The notes beneath the pieces were generated by a model, which searched no databases, was not told where the DNA came from, and was given only the letters and a program-made list of their open reading frames with translations. From NCBI GenBank assembly GCA_017440425.1, contig JAFSHJ010000242.1, positions 1-14,971 of the forward strand: a stretch of 14,971 nucleotides of DNA. Reading direction: 5' to 3'. Shown piece by piece: positions 14,388-14,971 of the stretch (within the stretch, counting starts at the first letter, position 1; the number at the start of each line of letters is the position of its first letter). The position numbers and the translations under genes were made by a program. Source of the stretch: Oscillospiraceae bacterium (GTDB lineage: Bacteria; Bacillota; Clostridia; Oscillospirales; Ruminococcaceae).

Positions 14388-14489
14388 TTAAAATATTATA
14401 TTGGCGGCGGCAAAAAGTAATACCGCACCGGCAGTTTGTCCGATAGCGGTATTTAGCATTTCGGCAACGCGCCGCCTTGAATTATAGTT
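14388..14489 (-). pseudogene. dgkA: Probable dgkA remnant (undecaprenol/diacylglycerol kinase), internally deleted
   Basis: Between ybeY and era, the place where Bacillota often carry dgkA, one minus-strand frame is open from 14489 to a TAA at 14388-14390. From 14462 it encodes EMLNTAI, then two residues (GQ), then TAGAVLLFAAANIIF and the stop. DgkA kinases have an E-x-x-N-(T/S)-A-I-E catalytic motif and, about 20 residues later, an A-K-D-x-(A)-A-G-A-V-L-L segment entering the last membrane helix. Both appear here in the right order, but the second catalytic Glu and the A-K-D region are missing, as if 18-20 codons were deleted in frame. The N-terminal two thirds of the gene are absent. The TAA merges with the era ribosome binding site, as a natural gene end would. 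There is no ribosome binding site before the ATG at 14459, so I expect no function. Chance similarity is possible because the match is short. Confidence 0.5.
14412..14453 (-). terminator. Terminator- or attenuator-like hairpin between ybeY and era
   Basis: On the minus strand AATACCGC (14453-14446), a bulged T, and ATCGG pair with CCGGT and GCGGTATT (14426-14419). That makes a 13-base-pair stem with one G-U pair and an eight-base loop. AC and then five T follow. It should terminate or attenuate ybeY transcripts before era. I see no good promoter between it and era (a TATAAT at 14400-14395 lacks a -35), so read-through must supply era unless that box suffices. It lies wholly inside the dgkA-like remnant. 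Confidence 0.55.
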
Positions 14490-14515
14490 TTAAATTAGAG
14501 TTTAAGCTTAATGGG

Positions 14516-14971
14516 TCAGTTTGCATTGAAATAACTTGCATCGCGCTCAAGACCGAGGCGGGTGAGCGCAGTCTCCTCTTTTTCACGCATACGGACATAT
14601 TCAAGACCGCCTTTTTCATGGTCATAGCCAAGCAGGTGGAGCATGGAATGAACGGTCAAAAAGCCGATCTCGCGCTGGAGAGAATGGCCGTAAAGATCGG
14701 CCTGCTCAACGGCTTTTTCAACGGAGATAACGATATCGCCCAGCATTTTTGCACCGGTCTCCTCGTTAGTGTCGTATATGCCGTCTTCTCCAAGGGGGAA
14801 GGAAAGAACATCGGTAGGACCAACTCTGTTCATATGGATCTGATTGAGCTCGGTGATCTGCTCATTGTCAACAAAAGAAACGCTGACTTCGGCATCGTTT
14901 TCAAAGCCTTCCATATCAAGAACGGCGTGACAGCAGCGTCTGACGAGAAGACGGATACCGGTGGGGATCTT
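14516..14971 (-). CDS. ybeY: Endoribonuclease YbeY (5' end outside window)
   Basis: A zinc-dependent single-strand endoribonuclease involved in 16S rRNA 3'-end maturation and ribosome quality control. The frame is open through the window edge. The ATG at 14914 is internal, because the preceding codons give KIPTGIRLLVRRCCHAVLD, which matches the N-terminal helix of the family. Visible parts are VSVSFVDNEQITELN, then NRVGPTDVLSFPL, then LGDIVISVEKAVEQA, and the metal site H-x3-H-x5-H in HSMLHLLGYDH. Only the first few residues are missing. The protein ends about 140 bases before era. That gap holds a hairpin and a dgkA-like remnant and no intact gene. Confidence 0.96.
   Translation of the reverse strand, partial: KIPTGIRLLVRRCCHAVLDMEGFENDAEVSVSFVDNEQITELNQIHMNRVGPTDVLSFPLGEDGIYDTNEETGAKMLGDIVISVEKAVEQADLYGHSLQREIGFLTVHSMLHLLGYDHEKGGLEYVRMREKEETALTRLGLERDASYFNAN

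Noticed and set aside
1..14971. CRISPR, toxin-antitoxin, phage-defence or mobile elements
   Set aside because: No regularly spaced repeats, transposase or integrase motifs, terminal inverted repeats or toxin-like gene pairs were visible on either strand.

Overview
The window looks like ordinary chromosomal DNA of an anaerobic Bacillota, most likely a Clostridia of the Ruminococcaceae/Oscillospiraceae type. That placement is inference. It rests on a two-gene (split) transketolase, a Rex redox repressor, the gene order ybeY-era-(yqzL-like)-recO-mutS2, an isocitrate/isopropylmalate-family dehydrogenase of a kind I associate with gut Clostridia, AGGAGG-type ribosome binding sites and near-consensus sigma-A promoters. 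There is no rRNA, tRNA, CRISPR array, insertion sequence or phage gene. I found no defence island or other previously undescribed multi-gene system, and nearly every gene belongs to a well-known family.

Layout. The left half (1-8087) is all on the plus strand. It holds the 3' end of ileS, then lspA, an RluD-type pseudouridine synthase and a Cof-type HAD phosphatase, which form a tightly packed run. Next come the two transketolase halves, ended by a strong hairpin terminator. galE follows with its own promoter (TTGACA-17-TATACT) and terminator. The dehydrogenase follows with a perfect-consensus promoter (TTGACA-17-TATAAT), and then rex. A bidirectional terminator near 8100-8135 separates this half from the right half, which is all on the minus strand. 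Read in the direction of transcription, that half is ybeY (5' end outside the window), a degenerate stretch resembling the end of dgkA, era, an unlisted 51-codon YqzL-like gene, recO, mutS2, and then a separately transcribed WG-repeat lipoprotein.

How the genes work together. The minus-strand cluster is a ribosome-maturation and DNA-repair housekeeping run: YbeY and Era act on 16S rRNA and the 30S subunit, RecO on recombinational repair, MutS2 on recombination or collided ribosomes. The first plus-strand run combines isoleucyl-tRNA charging, lipoprotein signal-peptide removal and rRNA pseudouridylation. The tkt, galE, dehydrogenase and rex block is central carbon and redox metabolism. The lipoprotein is the only accessory-looking gene.

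Most worth a second look: (1) a probable dgkA remnant between ybeY and era, with an in-frame internal deletion and a terminator-like hairpin within it; (2) the small GTG-started YqzL-like gene overlapping recO; (3) non-standard cofactor-loop residues in the dehydrogenase beside rex; (4) the lipoprotein, with an 11-bp direct repeat spanning its promoter; (5) an unassigned palindrome in front of transketolase.
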